Origin: Gemmatimonadota bacterium | GTDB taxonomy: Bacteria; Gemmatimonadota; Gemmatimonadetes; Longimicrobiales; Gaopeijiaceae | Direction: 5' to 3' | DNA length: 64,000 nucleotides | NCBI GenBank assembly: GCA_029879725.1 | Contig: JAOUPR010000003.1 | Coordinates: forward strand, 1 to 64,000 | Part shown: one piece after another, positions 42,773 to 51,346 of the stretch | Numbering within the stretch: position 1 is the first letter of the stretch | Layout of the letters: every line of letters begins with the position of its first letter | Made by a program: the position numbers and the translations under genes | The notes under the pieces: generated by a model | Database searches by the model: none | What the model saw: the letters and a program-made list of their open reading frames with translations, nothing else | What the model was told of the DNA's origin: nothing

Positions 42773-43474
42773 TCAGCCGCCCACGCGGCCGAGCTCGGTG
42801 CTGATGGTCTGCATGACCTGGTCGCCCACCTGGACGGAGCGCTGGATCGCGCCGTACGCGCGTTGGATTTCCAGCATCTCCACCATGGCCGACACCGGGT
42901 CGACGTTGCTTTCTTCCAGATGGCCCTGCCGGAGCCTCACGGCCTCGGGGCGGACGACCTCCCGGCTTCCCGGGGGAATCCAGAGGTTCGCGCCTTCGCG
43001 CCGGAGCTCACCGGGATCCCCGGCGACCTCCACGCGCAGTCGGGCGATCCGACTCCCGTTCACCGACACCTGCCCATCTTCGGCGATCTCCACGTTCCCT
43101 TCCGGGAGAACCACCGGCTCCCGCCTCTCGTCGAGGAGGGGATGGCCGTCCAGGGTGACCAGCGTCCCCGCCTCGTCGATACGGAGCGACCCACCCCGGA
43201 TGAAGCGATCTCCCCCCGGCGCGTCCACCACCAGGAACCCGTCCGCCTCGAAGGCCACGTCCAATGGACGCCCCGTGGGCGAGAGGGTGCCGGCTCTGGT
43301 GTCGGTGTGCCCGCGCGCGACGGGGCCCACGCCCTCCAGGAGCTCCGCGAACACCCGCTCTCCCTTGAAGCCGGGGGTGGACACGTTGGCCAGGTTGTTG
43401 GCGACCGCCTCCTGCCGCCGCTCCCAGTAGCGGAGCGCGTGGAGGGTCCTTCCGCCGACGCCTTCGGGTCCCAT
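42773..43474 (-). CDS. flgF: Flagellar proximal rod protein FlgF
   Basis: This 233-residue protein has rod-family N- and C-termini (AVANNLANVSTPGFKGERVF and MVEMLEIQRAYGAIQRSVQ) and the shorter middle part of FlgF. It is the gene preceding flgG, as in most bacteria. An ASFAALLN-type start is lacking; the N-terminus is unusual in beginning MGPEGVGGRTLHAL. It follows the membrane HTH protein by 11 bases. Confidence 0.88.
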   Translation of the reverse strand: MGPEGVGGRTLHALRYWERRQEAVANNLANVSTPGFKGERVFAELLEGVGPVARGHTDTRAGTLSPTGRPLDVAFEADGFLVVDAPGGDRFIRGGSLRIDEAGTLVTLDGHPLLDERREPVVLPEGNVEIAEDGQVSVNGSRIARLRVEVAGDPGELRREGANLWIPPGSREVVRPEAVRLRQGHLEESNVDPVSAMVEMLEIQRAYGAIQRSVQVGDQVMQTISTELGRVGG

Positions 43475-43485
43475 GATCGTCTCCC

Positions 43486-44193
43486 TCAGTAGGTGAGCCG
43501 GCCGTCACGGAGCCGTCGGGCTCCACTGACGATCTCGGCCTTCCATTCGGCACGTTGCCCGGCCATGGCATCGCCGGCGGCCGGCACGACCCGCGGCGGA
43601 CGGACGGTGTACCCGGGCTTGGGCGCCCACGTAGGCGACTTGCGGGGTGCCGAAAGTCCCAACACCACGCGGACCGCATCCTGCGCCATCCCGGTGCGCT
43701 TGGAGATCTCCGCCACCGAGATTCCGTCGGAGGCGAGGGAACGGGCGGCCCAGAGGCGCCCTCCCATCTCCGTCTTCCTGGCCGACCGCCTCGCCTTGCG
43801 GCGTCGGATGGACGACCGGACGACGAGTGCGCCGACGAGGAGCGTCAGCGCGACGGACCCCGCGAACAGGTGTTCCGGACCGAGGTTCCACGACTCCCAG
43901 GGAAGCCGACTCGCGGGAGCGACGGGCTGCCGCGCGTCGGCGATCCCCAGGGAGTCGGCCAACCGGGCGGCTTCGAAGGTGCCGTCCAGATCCGCACCGC
44001 CCGACAGCGCCATTTCGGGAAGCGCCCCCGCGAGGGCCCTCCACGTACCCGGATCCTCGGGGTCGGTCAGGGCGCGGCGGGCGAGATCGGCCACCACTTC
44101 GGCCGGTCGGGGCGGAGACGCCGTCGTGGCCGTGTCCTGCCCCGCCACCGGCGACGCCGCCACGAGGATCACCAGGAGGAGCGCGGCCCTCAT
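43486..44193 (-). CDS. Single-pass membrane protein with cytoplasmic HTH-like segment
   Basis: This 235-residue protein has a signal-like N-terminus (MRAALLLVILVAASPVAGQ), a periplasmic part of about 85 residues, one membrane helix (about 112-132) followed by a basic stretch, and a cytoplasmic tail with a helix-turn-helix-like segment LASDGISVAEISKRTGMAQDAVRVVLGL. I do not recognise the family. The position directly downstream of fliA (ATGA overlap) recalls SwrB/YlxL-type motility factors of Firmicutes, which are also single-pass proteins after sigD, but there is no clear sequence link. Confidence 0.75.
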   Translation of the reverse strand: MRAALLLVILVAASPVAGQDTATTASPPRPAEVVADLARRALTDPEDPGTWRALAGALPEMALSGGADLDGTFEAARLADSLGIADARQPVAPASRLPWESWNLGPEHLFAGSVALTLLVGALVVRSSIRRRKARRSARKTEMGGRLWAARSLASDGISVAEISKRTGMAQDAVRVVLGLSAPRKSPTWAPKPGYTVRPPRVVPAAGDAMAGQRAEWKAEIVSGARRLRDGRLTY

Positions 44194-44954
44194 ACTCCAG
44201 ACCCCTCCATGAGGTGGCTGAGACGGCCCCGCAGCGATTGGATGGCCTTGGACCGGATCTGTGAGATCCTGGACTCGGTCACGCCCAGCACCGATGCGAT
44301 CTCGTGGAGCTTCAGCTCCTCGAAGTAGTACAGCGAGAGCACCAGACGCTCCTGCTCCTTCAGGTTGAGGATCTCGTCGCGGAGGAGCTGTAGCTCCTGC
44401 TCGCGGTTGATGTCCTCTTCGATCTCCTCACCTCCGGAGCCCTTGATGATCTCCTCGGCGGTGGCCGACCGTCCGGAGTCGTTCTCCATGGGCTGGTCGA
44501 TGGACATCTGGGAGGCCTGCTCCGTCTCCCTCTGCCACCGCCACAGCTTGTCGACGCCGATCCCCATCTCGTCGGCCATCTCCTCGTCGCTCGGCTCGCG
44601 CCTGAGTTCGGTGGTGAGGGCCTCACGGGCACGGGAGATGTCCCGCTGCTTCCGGCGGATCGACCGGGGCACATGGTCCCGACGGCGCAGGTCGTCGAGG
44701 ATGGCGCCTCTGATCCGCGGAGCCGCGAACGTGCTGAAGGCGAGCCCTCGCGACGTGTCGAAGTTGTCGATGGCGTTCATGAGGCCGATGGTGCCGGCAC
44801 TCACCAGGTCATCGAACTCGGCGTCCACCCTGCTGGACCGGATCACCTGCCGGGCCACGTGGTGCACGAGCCGAAGATGCTTGAGCATCAATTGATCCCG
44901 GGCGAGAAGGTCTCCACCGGTTTGGTATGCGTTCCAGAGCGAAATCGTTTCCAT
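44190..44954 (-). CDS. fliA: Flagellar sigma factor FliA (sigma28)
   Basis: This 254-residue sigma70-family factor of the FliA group has region 2 (HVARQVIRSSRVDAEFDDLVSAGTIGLMNAIDNFD and the FSTFAAPRIRGAILDDLR -10 recognition helix), region 3 and region 4 (LVLSLYYFEELKLHEIASVLGVTESRISQIRSKAIQSLR). The start was placed at the ATG at 44954 because GAGG lies 8 bases upstream; an ATG 9 bases earlier overlaps that site. It drives flagellin and fliD. FlgM at 24945-25232 is its antagonist. Its own promoter is the sigma54-type site at 44994-45010. Confidence 0.97.
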   Translation of the reverse strand: METISLWNAYQTGGDLLARDQLMLKHLRLVHHVARQVIRSSRVDAEFDDLVSAGTIGLMNAIDNFDTSRGLAFSTFAAPRIRGAILDDLRRRDHVPRSIRRKQRDISRAREALTTELRREPSDEEMADEMGIGVDKLWRWQRETEQASQMSIDQPMENDSGRSATAEEIIKGSGGEEIEEDINREQELQLLRDEILNLKEQERLVLSLYYFEELKLHEIASVLGVTESRISQIRSKAIQSLRGRLSHLMEGSGV

Positions 44955-44993
44955 GGGTACCATCCTCAGTTCCGTCGCGGTTGCCCCAGGTTA

Positions 44994-45010
44994 TGGCATG
45001 GGCCGTACCA
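44994..45010 (-). promoter_or_regulatory. Sigma54-type promoter of the fliA operon
   Basis: The minus-strand TGGTACGGCCCATGCCA fits the -24/-12 pattern TGGCACG-N4-TTGCW: the essential GG and GC are 12 bases apart, with A5, C6, G7 and T13 matching as well. It is 40 bases before the fliA ATG. The same 17 bases occur upstream of fliL at 54548-54564. Confidence 0.72.
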
Positions 45011-45048
45011 ACTCGCGGAAGGGATGGCGGAAGATTTTTCACACCATG

Positions 45049-45169
45049 TAACACATTGCTATATCACGATTTACGTGATTCGTGGCGAATCATCCACCCG
45101 GGGATCCGGCCTGCCTGAGGCGGAGATTGCGGAAGGATCTGCCGGGGCCCACGCGGTCGATTCTTCCGG
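45049..45169 (-). promoter_or_regulatory. Candidate activator region upstream of fliA
   Basis: Three short blocks, TAACACATTG (45049), GCGGAAGG...TGCCG (45129) and ACGCGG-N7-TTCCGG (45151), recur upstream of fliL at an exact offset of 9554 bases. They lie where enhancer-binding proteins usually bind relative to a sigma54 promoter, about 40-160 bases upstream. The activator is not encoded in the window. Confidence 0.5.
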
Positions 45170-45304
45170 TAGCGCCCGACGAACCGGTGTAGGACGAGGG
45201 GTCGCGTGGAGGTAGGAGGGGATGCCCAAGCGGGCGGTCGAGAAACCGCGGGCGAGGGCGGGACGAACGCGCGCCCGCGCGCAGGACCCTGGGAAGCCCG
45301 CCCC

Positions 45305-46168
45305 TCAGACTTCCCTGAAGAGGGGTACGACGGGAGTGTCGGAATCCGAGAGGCGGCGGCGGTCCGCGAGGATGCGGTCCACCACCATGGTCGCGGCGCG
45401 GGCCGCCGGAGAGGTCGGGTCGACTTCGTGCAGGGCCGCGCCGGCCACCACCCGGGCACGAACTCCCGGATCGTCCGGGACCCCACCGCCGAACGCGACG
45501 GTACCGCCCATGAAGGACGTGGCGGCCGACCGTACGATGCTGTGCACCTCGCGAGCCTCCTCGTCGGAGGCGCCGTTCACCACCAGCTCCACAGGGAGGC
45601 CCTTGAACTGGGTGTTGGCGATCTTGAACAGGGCGTACGACGCGGCCAGGGAAATCCGGTCCGGCGCGGTGACACAGAGCAAGCGCTCCGCTCCCGCCCG
45701 ACACGCGGCCATGACCGAGTCCAGCCGCGAACCTCCGTCCACGATGGTCAGGTCGAAGGCTTCGTACAGCCCCGCCACCCTCCGGAGCAGGGTACGCCGC
45801 TCCGCCGCGGCCACCGCCAGCGTCGCGTCCATCCCGCCGCCGCCGCCGGGAAAGAGGGACAGCCCGGGAGCGATGTCCAGCACCAACTCCCCCGGGGTCA
45901 GTGAACCGCCCCGCAGAGCGCCGATCCCCGGGCCCGGATCCGTGATCCCGAACATGAGGTGGAGAGACCCCACCATCTCGTCGGCATCCACCAGGAGCAC
46001 CCTGGCCCCTCGCCGCGCGGCGTCCACCGCCAGGAGCGCGGAAACGACCGAGGTGCCCACGCCCCCCTTCCCGGCACCGACCACCACCACCCCGGGTGTG
46101 GGTCGGAACGTGTCGTCTCGGCCTGAACTTCCCATGAAGGCCTTGAGCGAATCGACGGAACGGGTCAT
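45305..46168 (-). CDS. flhG: Flagellar number regulator FlhG (MinD-like)
   Basis: This 287-residue SIMIBI ATPase related to MinD works with FlhF to set flagellar number and place. The deviant P-loop reads GKGGVGTS: the signature Lys is present but the second, Walker A Lys is Thr. VLLVDAD and the switch-II-like FDLTIVDGGS are present. I placed the start at the ATG at 46168; a GTG two codons earlier is in frame. An N-terminal DQAxxLR-type FlhF-activating helix is only partly visible (SVDSLKAFM). It follows flhF by 32 bases and ends the operon. Confidence 0.88.
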   Translation of the reverse strand: MTRSVDSLKAFMGSSGRDDTFRPTPGVVVVGAGKGGVGTSVVSALLAVDAARRGARVLLVDADEMVGSLHLMFGITDPGPGIGALRGGSLTPGELVLDIAPGLSLFPGGGGGMDATLAVAAAERRTLLRRVAGLYEAFDLTIVDGGSRLDSVMAACRAGAERLLCVTAPDRISLAASYALFKIANTQFKGLPVELVVNGASDEEAREVHSIVRSAATSFMGGTVAFGGGVPDDPGVRARVVAGAALHEVDPTSPAARAATMVVDRILADRRRLSDSDTPVVPLFREV

Positions 46169-46200
46169 CGGCACTCGATCGGAGGGATGGGGCGTGTCCT

Positions 46201-47043
46201 TCAGCCGGCCCTGGCCACCTGCCGGTCTTCCTCGTCCCCATCATCGGCACGAATCCCCAGCGACGCCAGGATGCGGTGTCCCGCCGGTGCCAGGTCCGCC
46301 GGCACGTCGTGCCCGTCGGAGACCCAACGCGCCGGAAGCCCCACGAGCTCGGCGATCTCCGCCAACTCGAAGGCCTCGCCCGCTTCATCGAGCATGGAGA
46401 ACAGCACGTGGGTCACGTCCAGTCCCTCCATCTTCTCCCGCATCGACCGGAGCACGCCCCGGCGGAGACCGGCGGGGAGCACCAGATGGACCTCGTCGGG
46501 CTCCATGGCCGCCAGGATCCGCCGCCAGCCCTTGTCTTCGGTGAAGCCGCGTCCGGGGGTGTCCACCACGATGACGTCCACGTCGCGCATCCGCTGGAAG
46601 GCCGAGGCCACCTCCTGGGGATGGTACACCACCTCCAGGGGGAGATTCGCGATCTCGGCATACGTCTGCAACTCCTCGATGGCGCCCACCCGGAACGTGT
46701 CCAGGCTGATGATTCCCACCTTCTTGCTCCCCAGACCCCGGGGATGGAGGGCGAGCTTCACCGCCGACGTCGTCTTGCCGGCACCGGCGGGACCCACCAG
46801 GGCCACGACGTAGGGGCCGATGCGACGGCGGTTCCGCGCCCGTTCGGCCGCCGCCCGACCACCGTCGAGGCGGCGCTTGAACGACTCGACCGCCTCGGGC
46901 TTCGCGGCCAGTACCTCCACATATCCTCCGTCGGGACTCTGGACGGAACGAGTGCGGATGATCATGGCATCGTCGCCGAGGGCCTTGCGGACGTCCTTGG
47001 TGACCCGGTGGAGCTCACGGCCCCGGAACTTTTCAAGCTGCAT
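46201..47043 (-). CDS. flhF: Flagellar SRP-type GTPase FlhF
   Basis: This 280-residue protein has an abbreviated B domain (MQLEKFRGRELHRVTKDVRKALGDDAMIIRTR) followed by the NG GTPase domain: P-loop GPAGAGKTT (K90), DTFRVGAIEELQTYAE and D161-TPGRG. The guanine-specificity motif, normally TKLD, reads SMLD (216-219), and the GQ-VPxD loop reads GHDVPADL. FlhF normally recruits the first basal-body parts to the membrane. It overlaps the end of flhA by 11 bases. Confidence 0.92.
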   Translation of the reverse strand: MQLEKFRGRELHRVTKDVRKALGDDAMIIRTRSVQSPDGGYVEVLAAKPEAVESFKRRLDGGRAAAERARNRRRIGPYVVALVGPAGAGKTTSAVKLALHPRGLGSKKVGIISLDTFRVGAIEELQTYAEIANLPLEVVYHPQEVASAFQRMRDVDVIVVDTPGRGFTEDKGWRRILAAMEPDEVHLVLPAGLRRGVLRSMREKMEGLDVTHVLFSMLDEAGEAFELAEIAELVGLPARWVSDGHDVPADLAPAGHRILASLGIRADDGDEEDRQVARAG

Positions 47044-49162
47044 CCAGCATCTCCCAGGTTGCTACGCTCCGCAGGTTGGCCTGAGCAGGGAGCTCGGCCA
47101 ACGAAATCACGGGAACGTTGGGTAGAACAGGTTCGATGAGGCGCCGCACTCCCACCCGAAGCCCGGGAGGGGTGATGATCGGCGCGGGACGTCCATCTTC
47201 GGCGTAGGCCCGCGACAGGTCGTCGAGCCGTCCGAGGAGGGAGGTGAGGGTGTCGGGATCCATCATCTCGGTGGGGGCACGATTCGCCCGCGGGCTGAAG
47301 AGGCCCATGAGCGCCGCTTCCAGCCGGGGGCCCAGCGTGATCCCGCGAATGGCCCCGTCGAGTCCGACGAAACGCTCGCCGATGACGTTGGCGAGGGCCC
47401 TCCGTACGTGCTCCGTGAGCGCCTCGGCGTCCTTGGTGTGCTCGGACACGTCGGCCAGGGTCTCCAGGATGGTGACCATGTCGCGGATGGGCACCCGCTC
47501 CTTGAGAAGGCGTTGCAGAACGCGGTGCAACACACCCAGGGGAACTCGCGCGGGCACCACCTCGTCCACCAGCGCGGGATACGACTGCTTGAGGGTGTCG
47601 AGCATCTCCTGCACGTCCTGACGGCCCAGGAGGTCCGACCCGTGGGTCTTGAGCGTCTCCATGAGGTGGGTCGCCACCACCGTGGACGGCTCCACCACCA
47701 CGTATCCGGAGGCCTCCGCGTCCACGCGGTTCCGCTGGGGAATCCACTTGGCGGGCATGCCGAAGCTGGGATCGAAGGTCAGCTCGCCCTCGATCTCCTC
47801 CAGGACGGACCCGGTGTCCAGCGCCATGAGCAGGCGAGGCATCACCTCGCCCCGGGCCACCTCCGTCCCCCGGATCTTCATGACGTACTCGTTGGGCGGG
47901 AGGCGCACGTCGTCGCGGATCCGGATGGGGGGCACCAGGATCCCGAGTTCCAGGGCCGCCTGCTTCCGCAGGAGACGGATGCGCTCGAGTAGATCCCCGC
48001 CCTGCTTCTCGTCCACGAGGGCGATGAGGCCGTATCCGATCTCCAGCTCCACGGGATCGATCTGGAGGAGGTCGTGCACGGGGCTGCGCTCGGCGGCCGG
48101 TGCGTCCCCACCCCCGACCGGAAGGGCGGCGGCGGCGTCACGGGCAGCGATGCGGTCCCTCTTGTTCTGGGCGCTGGTGCGCGCCGCCAGTGCCGCTCCC
48201 CCGGAGAGGGCGAGAAAGGGGATGGACGGCATCCCCGGAACCAGTGCGAGAGCCCCCAGGAAGCCCGAGGCGATCCACATGGGCTTCGCCTCCCGGCCCA
48301 CCTGCCGCACCACCGCGGTGGCCACACGGCCCCCGCCGGAGGACGAGGTCACCATGATGCCCGCGGCCGTGGAGATGACCAGGGCCGGGATCTGGCTCAC
48401 CAGCCCGTCCCCCACGGTGAGGATGGTGTACTCGGAGAGCGCCCGGGTGACCGGCATCCCCCGCTGGATCACGCCCACGAAGAGTCCGCCGAGGATGTTG
48501 ATGGCCGTGATGAGGAGGCCGGCGATGGCGTCTCCGCGCACGAACTTGGCCGAGCCGTCCATGGCGCCGTAGAAGTCCGCCTCCTGCGAGACCTCCTCCC
48601 GGCGGCGCTTCGCTTCGGCATCGTCGATGAGTCCGGCGGAGAGATCTCCGTCGATGCTCATCTGCCGTCCCGGCATCGCATCCAGGGTGAATCGCGCTGC
48701 CACCTCGGCCACGCGCCCCGCGCCCTTCGTGATGACGATGAAGTTGATTCCCACCAGGATCAGGAAGATGACCACGCCCACGGCGTAGTTGCCGCCGATG
48801 ACGAACTCCCCGAAGGACTCGATGACCTTACCCGCCTCCCCCGTCCCCAGGATCAACCGGGTGCTGCTCACGTTCAGCGCCAGCCGGTAGAGGGTGAGGA
48901 GGAGGAGCATGGCCGGGAAGGACGAGAAGTCGAGGGGACGATCCGCGTACAGCGCCACGAGGAGCACCACCAGGGAGGAGGCGATGCTCAGGGCCAGAAA
49001 CAGATCCAGGAGGAACCCGGGGAGGGGGAGAACCAGCAGACCCACCACGAAGACGATCCCGATGATGACCAGGACCTCGCTCTGCTTGCGCAGCACGTCG
49101 GGGATCAGGAAGTCCACCAGGAACCCCGGGCTCTCCGCCGGGGGCAGCTTCTCGTCGCTCAT
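47033..49162 (-). CDS. flhA: Flagellar export gate protein FlhA
   Basis: This 709-residue protein has eight hydrophobic segments in the first 330 residues, the FHIPEP loop region (FTLDAMPGRQMSIDGDLSAGLID, with ...RRREEVSQEADFYGAMDGSAKFVRGDAIAG) and a large cytoplasmic C-domain that forms the nonameric ring. It docks substrates and chaperones at the export gate. It overlaps flhB by ATGA and flhF by 11 bases. Confidence 0.97.
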   Translation of the reverse strand: MSDEKLPPAESPGFLVDFLIPDVLRKQSEVLVIIGIVFVVGLLVLPLPGFLLDLFLALSIASSLVVLLVALYADRPLDFSSFPAMLLLLTLYRLALNVSSTRLILGTGEAGKVIESFGEFVIGGNYAVGVVIFLILVGINFIVITKGAGRVAEVAARFTLDAMPGRQMSIDGDLSAGLIDDAEAKRRREEVSQEADFYGAMDGSAKFVRGDAIAGLLITAINILGGLFVGVIQRGMPVTRALSEYTILTVGDGLVSQIPALVISTAAGIMVTSSSGGGRVATAVVRQVGREAKPMWIASGFLGALALVPGMPSIPFLALSGGAALAARTSAQNKRDRIAARDAAAALPVGGGDAPAAERSPVHDLLQIDPVELEIGYGLIALVDEKQGGDLLERIRLLRKQAALELGILVPPIRIRDDVRLPPNEYVMKIRGTEVARGEVMPRLLMALDTGSVLEEIEGELTFDPSFGMPAKWIPQRNRVDAEASGYVVVEPSTVVATHLMETLKTHGSDLLGRQDVQEMLDTLKQSYPALVDEVVPARVPLGVLHRVLQRLLKERVPIRDMVTILETLADVSEHTKDAEALTEHVRRALANVIGERFVGLDGAIRGITLGPRLEAALMGLFSPRANRAPTEMMDPDTLTSLLGRLDDLSRAYAEDGRPAPIITPPGLRVGVRRLIEPVLPNVPVISLAELPAQANLRSVATWEMLDAA

Positions 49163-50259
49163 CCCTCGGCTCCCTTCCAGACGGTCCTACCCCTGGGGCC
49201 CATCCCCTTCTGCCGGTACACCCACGCCAACACCTCGGCCACGGCCACGAACAGATCCACCGGGATCGCCTGCCCGACGGTGGCCGTGGCGAAGAGAGCC
49301 CGGGCCAGCGGCTTGTTCTCCACCGTGGGCACGTTGGACTCCCTCGCGATTTCCTTGATCTTCTCCGCCACCTTCCGCTCTCCCATGGCCAGCACGACCG
49401 GCGCGAAGAATTGATCGGGATCGTACTTGAGGGCCACGGCGATGTGGGTCGGGTTGGTCACCACCACGTCGGCCTCCGACACGGAGAGGAGCATGCGGCG
49501 GTGGGCGAGCTGACGGGCCATCGTCCGGCGCCGTACCTTCACCACCTGGTCGCCCTCCATCTCCTTGTGTTCCTTCTTCACGTCCTCACGGCTCATCTTG
49601 AGCTTCTTCTCGTGCTGCCAGATCTGGTATCCGTAGTCCGCCAGAGCGAGAAACAGGTACGCGAGTCCCGCCGAGAGAAGCAGCTTGACCGCATACCGCT
49701 GCAGGAGATCGAGGAGGGCGTACGGCGAGCTCTGTCCCAGAACCGGCACGTCGACCACCGCCTCGTCCAGCACCAGGTACACCGTCAGGGTGATGATCCC
49801 GAGCTTCACGAGAGATTTCACCAGCTCGACCACCGCCCGCCAACCCCAGATCTGCGGAATCTTCTTGATGGGGTCCAGCCTGGACCACTGAGGCTGGAGG
49901 GGCTTCAGCGTGAGCACCCCCCTCCCCTGGGCGGCACTCACCACGAGGGCCGTCCCGGTCATGATCAGGAGCGCCGGCGCCATGGCGCCCAGCGTCTTCC
50001 AGGCCAGAACCGTCACGTACCCCACCATGCCGTCCAATCCCACCGGGAGGGCCGTGAGTGACATCACGGCGAACCCGAACACGTCGGTGATGTCGTCGGC
50101 GAGCGCGCCACCGGCACCCGCCAGCGCGCCCGCGCCGGCGAGGAGGATGAACGCGGTGGTCACCTCCTGACTCCGGGGGACCTCACCGCGGTCCTGTGCT
50201 TCCTTGCGCCGCTTCGGTGTGGGCGCCTCGGTGCGTTCCTGGAAGGACTCTTCGGCCAT
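49159..50259 (-). CDS. flhB: Flagellar export switch protein FlhB
   Basis: This 366-residue protein has four membrane helices, an N-terminal basic stretch (ERTEAPTPKRRKEAQDRGEVPRSQEV) and the self-cleaving cytoplasmic domain with N269-P270-T271-H272, at the same numbering as in E. coli. Cleavage there switches export from hook to filament proteins in response to FliK. It starts at a TGATG overlap with fliR and overlaps flhA by ATGA. Confidence 0.97.
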   Translation of the reverse strand: MAEESFQERTEAPTPKRRKEAQDRGEVPRSQEVTTAFILLAGAGALAGAGGALADDITDVFGFAVMSLTALPVGLDGMVGYVTVLAWKTLGAMAPALLIMTGTALVVSAAQGRGVLTLKPLQPQWSRLDPIKKIPQIWGWRAVVELVKSLVKLGIITLTVYLVLDEAVVDVPVLGQSSPYALLDLLQRYAVKLLLSAGLAYLFLALADYGYQIWQHEKKLKMSREDVKKEHKEMEGDQVVKVRRRTMARQLAHRRMLLSVSEADVVVTNPTHIAVALKYDPDQFFAPVVLAMGERKVAEKIKEIARESNVPTVENKPLARALFATATVGQAIPVDLFVAVAEVLAWVYRQKGMGPRGRTVWKGAEG

Positions 50260-51077
50260 CAGAGTCCCCCATTCCCGGGAGCGAGGCGCTCGAGGATACC
50301 GCCGGTGATGTCCACGTACTGTTCGGGCCAGCGGTGGAACGCGGTGGCGATCAGGGGCAGCGTAACCGCCAATCCGAAGAGCCCGATGCTGATCTGGACG
50401 GGAAACGCCACCATGAGGATGTTGAGCTGCGGAACGGTGCGCGCCATGATCCCCAACGCGGCGTTCCCGATCATGATGGCGGCCACCACCGGTGCCGCGA
50501 AGCGAAGACCCATCCAGAGGAGGGTGCTTCCCAGACGTACCAGCGCGAACGTGCCCTCCTGGAAACGGAGGGGCGTCCCCAGCGGCAAGGCCGTCAGCGA
50601 GTCGTGCAGCGTCCCCAGGATGACCAGATGCCCTCCGGCGGCCACGATGAGGAGCAGTACGAAGAGTCCGAGGAACTGACCCAGCACCGGAAGCTGCGTG
50701 CTCGACATGGGGTCCAGCACGTTGGCGCCGGAGAGCCCCATCTGAACGGCGAGCATGTCACCCGCCGCCTCGGCGGCGGCCACGAAGATCCCCGCGCCCA
50801 GCCCCAAGGTGAGACCGATGACGAGCTCCCCGGTGATGGCCGCCGGCGTGAAGCGCACGTCGACCCCGGCCGCCGCCGTGGCCGCCGGCCACATGAAGAA
50901 GACCATGACACCCGTGAAGGCCACCTTCACCTGCATGGATACCGGGCGCGCCGAGAAGAGCGGAGCCGACCACATGAGGGCCGTGATGCGCATCAGGAGG
51001 AGCGCCGCGGCGGAAGACCCCGCCGGCGTGAAGAGCGTGAGCCCGCTCCACCCCTGGACGAAGGACAGGTCCGTCAT
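50259..51077 (-). CDS. fliR: Flagellar export gate protein FliR
   Basis: This 272-residue membrane protein starts at the ATG at 51077, overlapping the fliQ stop (TGATG); an upstream ATG would extend it into the fliQ frame. It has about six hydrophobic segments and the conserved AGDMLAVQMGLSGANVLDPMSSTQLPVLGQF and NILMVAFPVQISIGL segments. It forms the export gate with FliP and FliQ. Confidence 0.96.
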   Translation of the reverse strand: MTDLSFVQGWSGLTLFTPAGSSAAALLLMRITALMWSAPLFSARPVSMQVKVAFTGVMVFFMWPAATAAAGVDVRFTPAAITGELVIGLTLGLGAGIFVAAAEAAGDMLAVQMGLSGANVLDPMSSTQLPVLGQFLGLFVLLLIVAAGGHLVILGTLHDSLTALPLGTPLRFQEGTFALVRLGSTLLWMGLRFAAPVVAAIMIGNAALGIMARTVPQLNILMVAFPVQISIGLFGLAVTLPLIATAFHRWPEQYVDITGGILERLAPGNGGL

Positions 51078-51346
51078 CAGTGGATCAGCGCCGGGAGTGA
51101 GCGGAACAACTCCGTCGTGTACTGCATGAGATGCTGCAGCATCCACGAGAGGAGGAACAGGAACACCGCGCCCACGGCGAAGAGCTTGGGGACGAAGGAG
51201 AGCGTCTGCTCCTGAATGGAGGTCACGGCTTGCAGGATGCTCACCAGGAGACCCACCACCAACGCCACCGCGAGCAACGGACCCGCGAGGAGCAGCGACT
51301 GCAACAGTGCGTTGCGCGCGAGGTCCAGGACCAGGGCGATGGGCAT
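51077..51346 (-). CDS. fliQ: Flagellar export gate protein FliQ
   Basis: This 89-residue protein has two membrane helices (ALLQSLLLAGPLLAVALVVGLLVSIL and FAVGAVFLFLLSWMLQHLM) with the family linker QAVTSIQEQTLSFVPK. Length and layout are typical. It overlaps fliP and fliR by one base each (TGATG). Confidence 0.97.
   Translation of the reverse strand: MPIALVLDLARNALLQSLLLAGPLLAVALVVGLLVSILQAVTSIQEQTLSFVPKLFAVGAVFLFLLSWMLQHLMQYTTELFRSLPALIH

Larger units (their letters stand above)
44955..45304. other. Regulatory intergenic region between flhG and fliA
   Basis: No gene is supported in these 350 bases. The region holds the sigma54-type promoter of fliA (44994-45010), the conserved upstream blocks (45049-45058, 45064-45078 with the dyad TCACGATTTACGTGA, and 45129-45169) and GC-rich sequence with no clear terminator toward flhG. 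Confidence 0.7.

Noticed and set aside
45145-45304. GC-rich inverted sequences after flhG as a terminator
   Set aside because: No single stem with adjacent U-run could be drawn; the candidate pairings are short.
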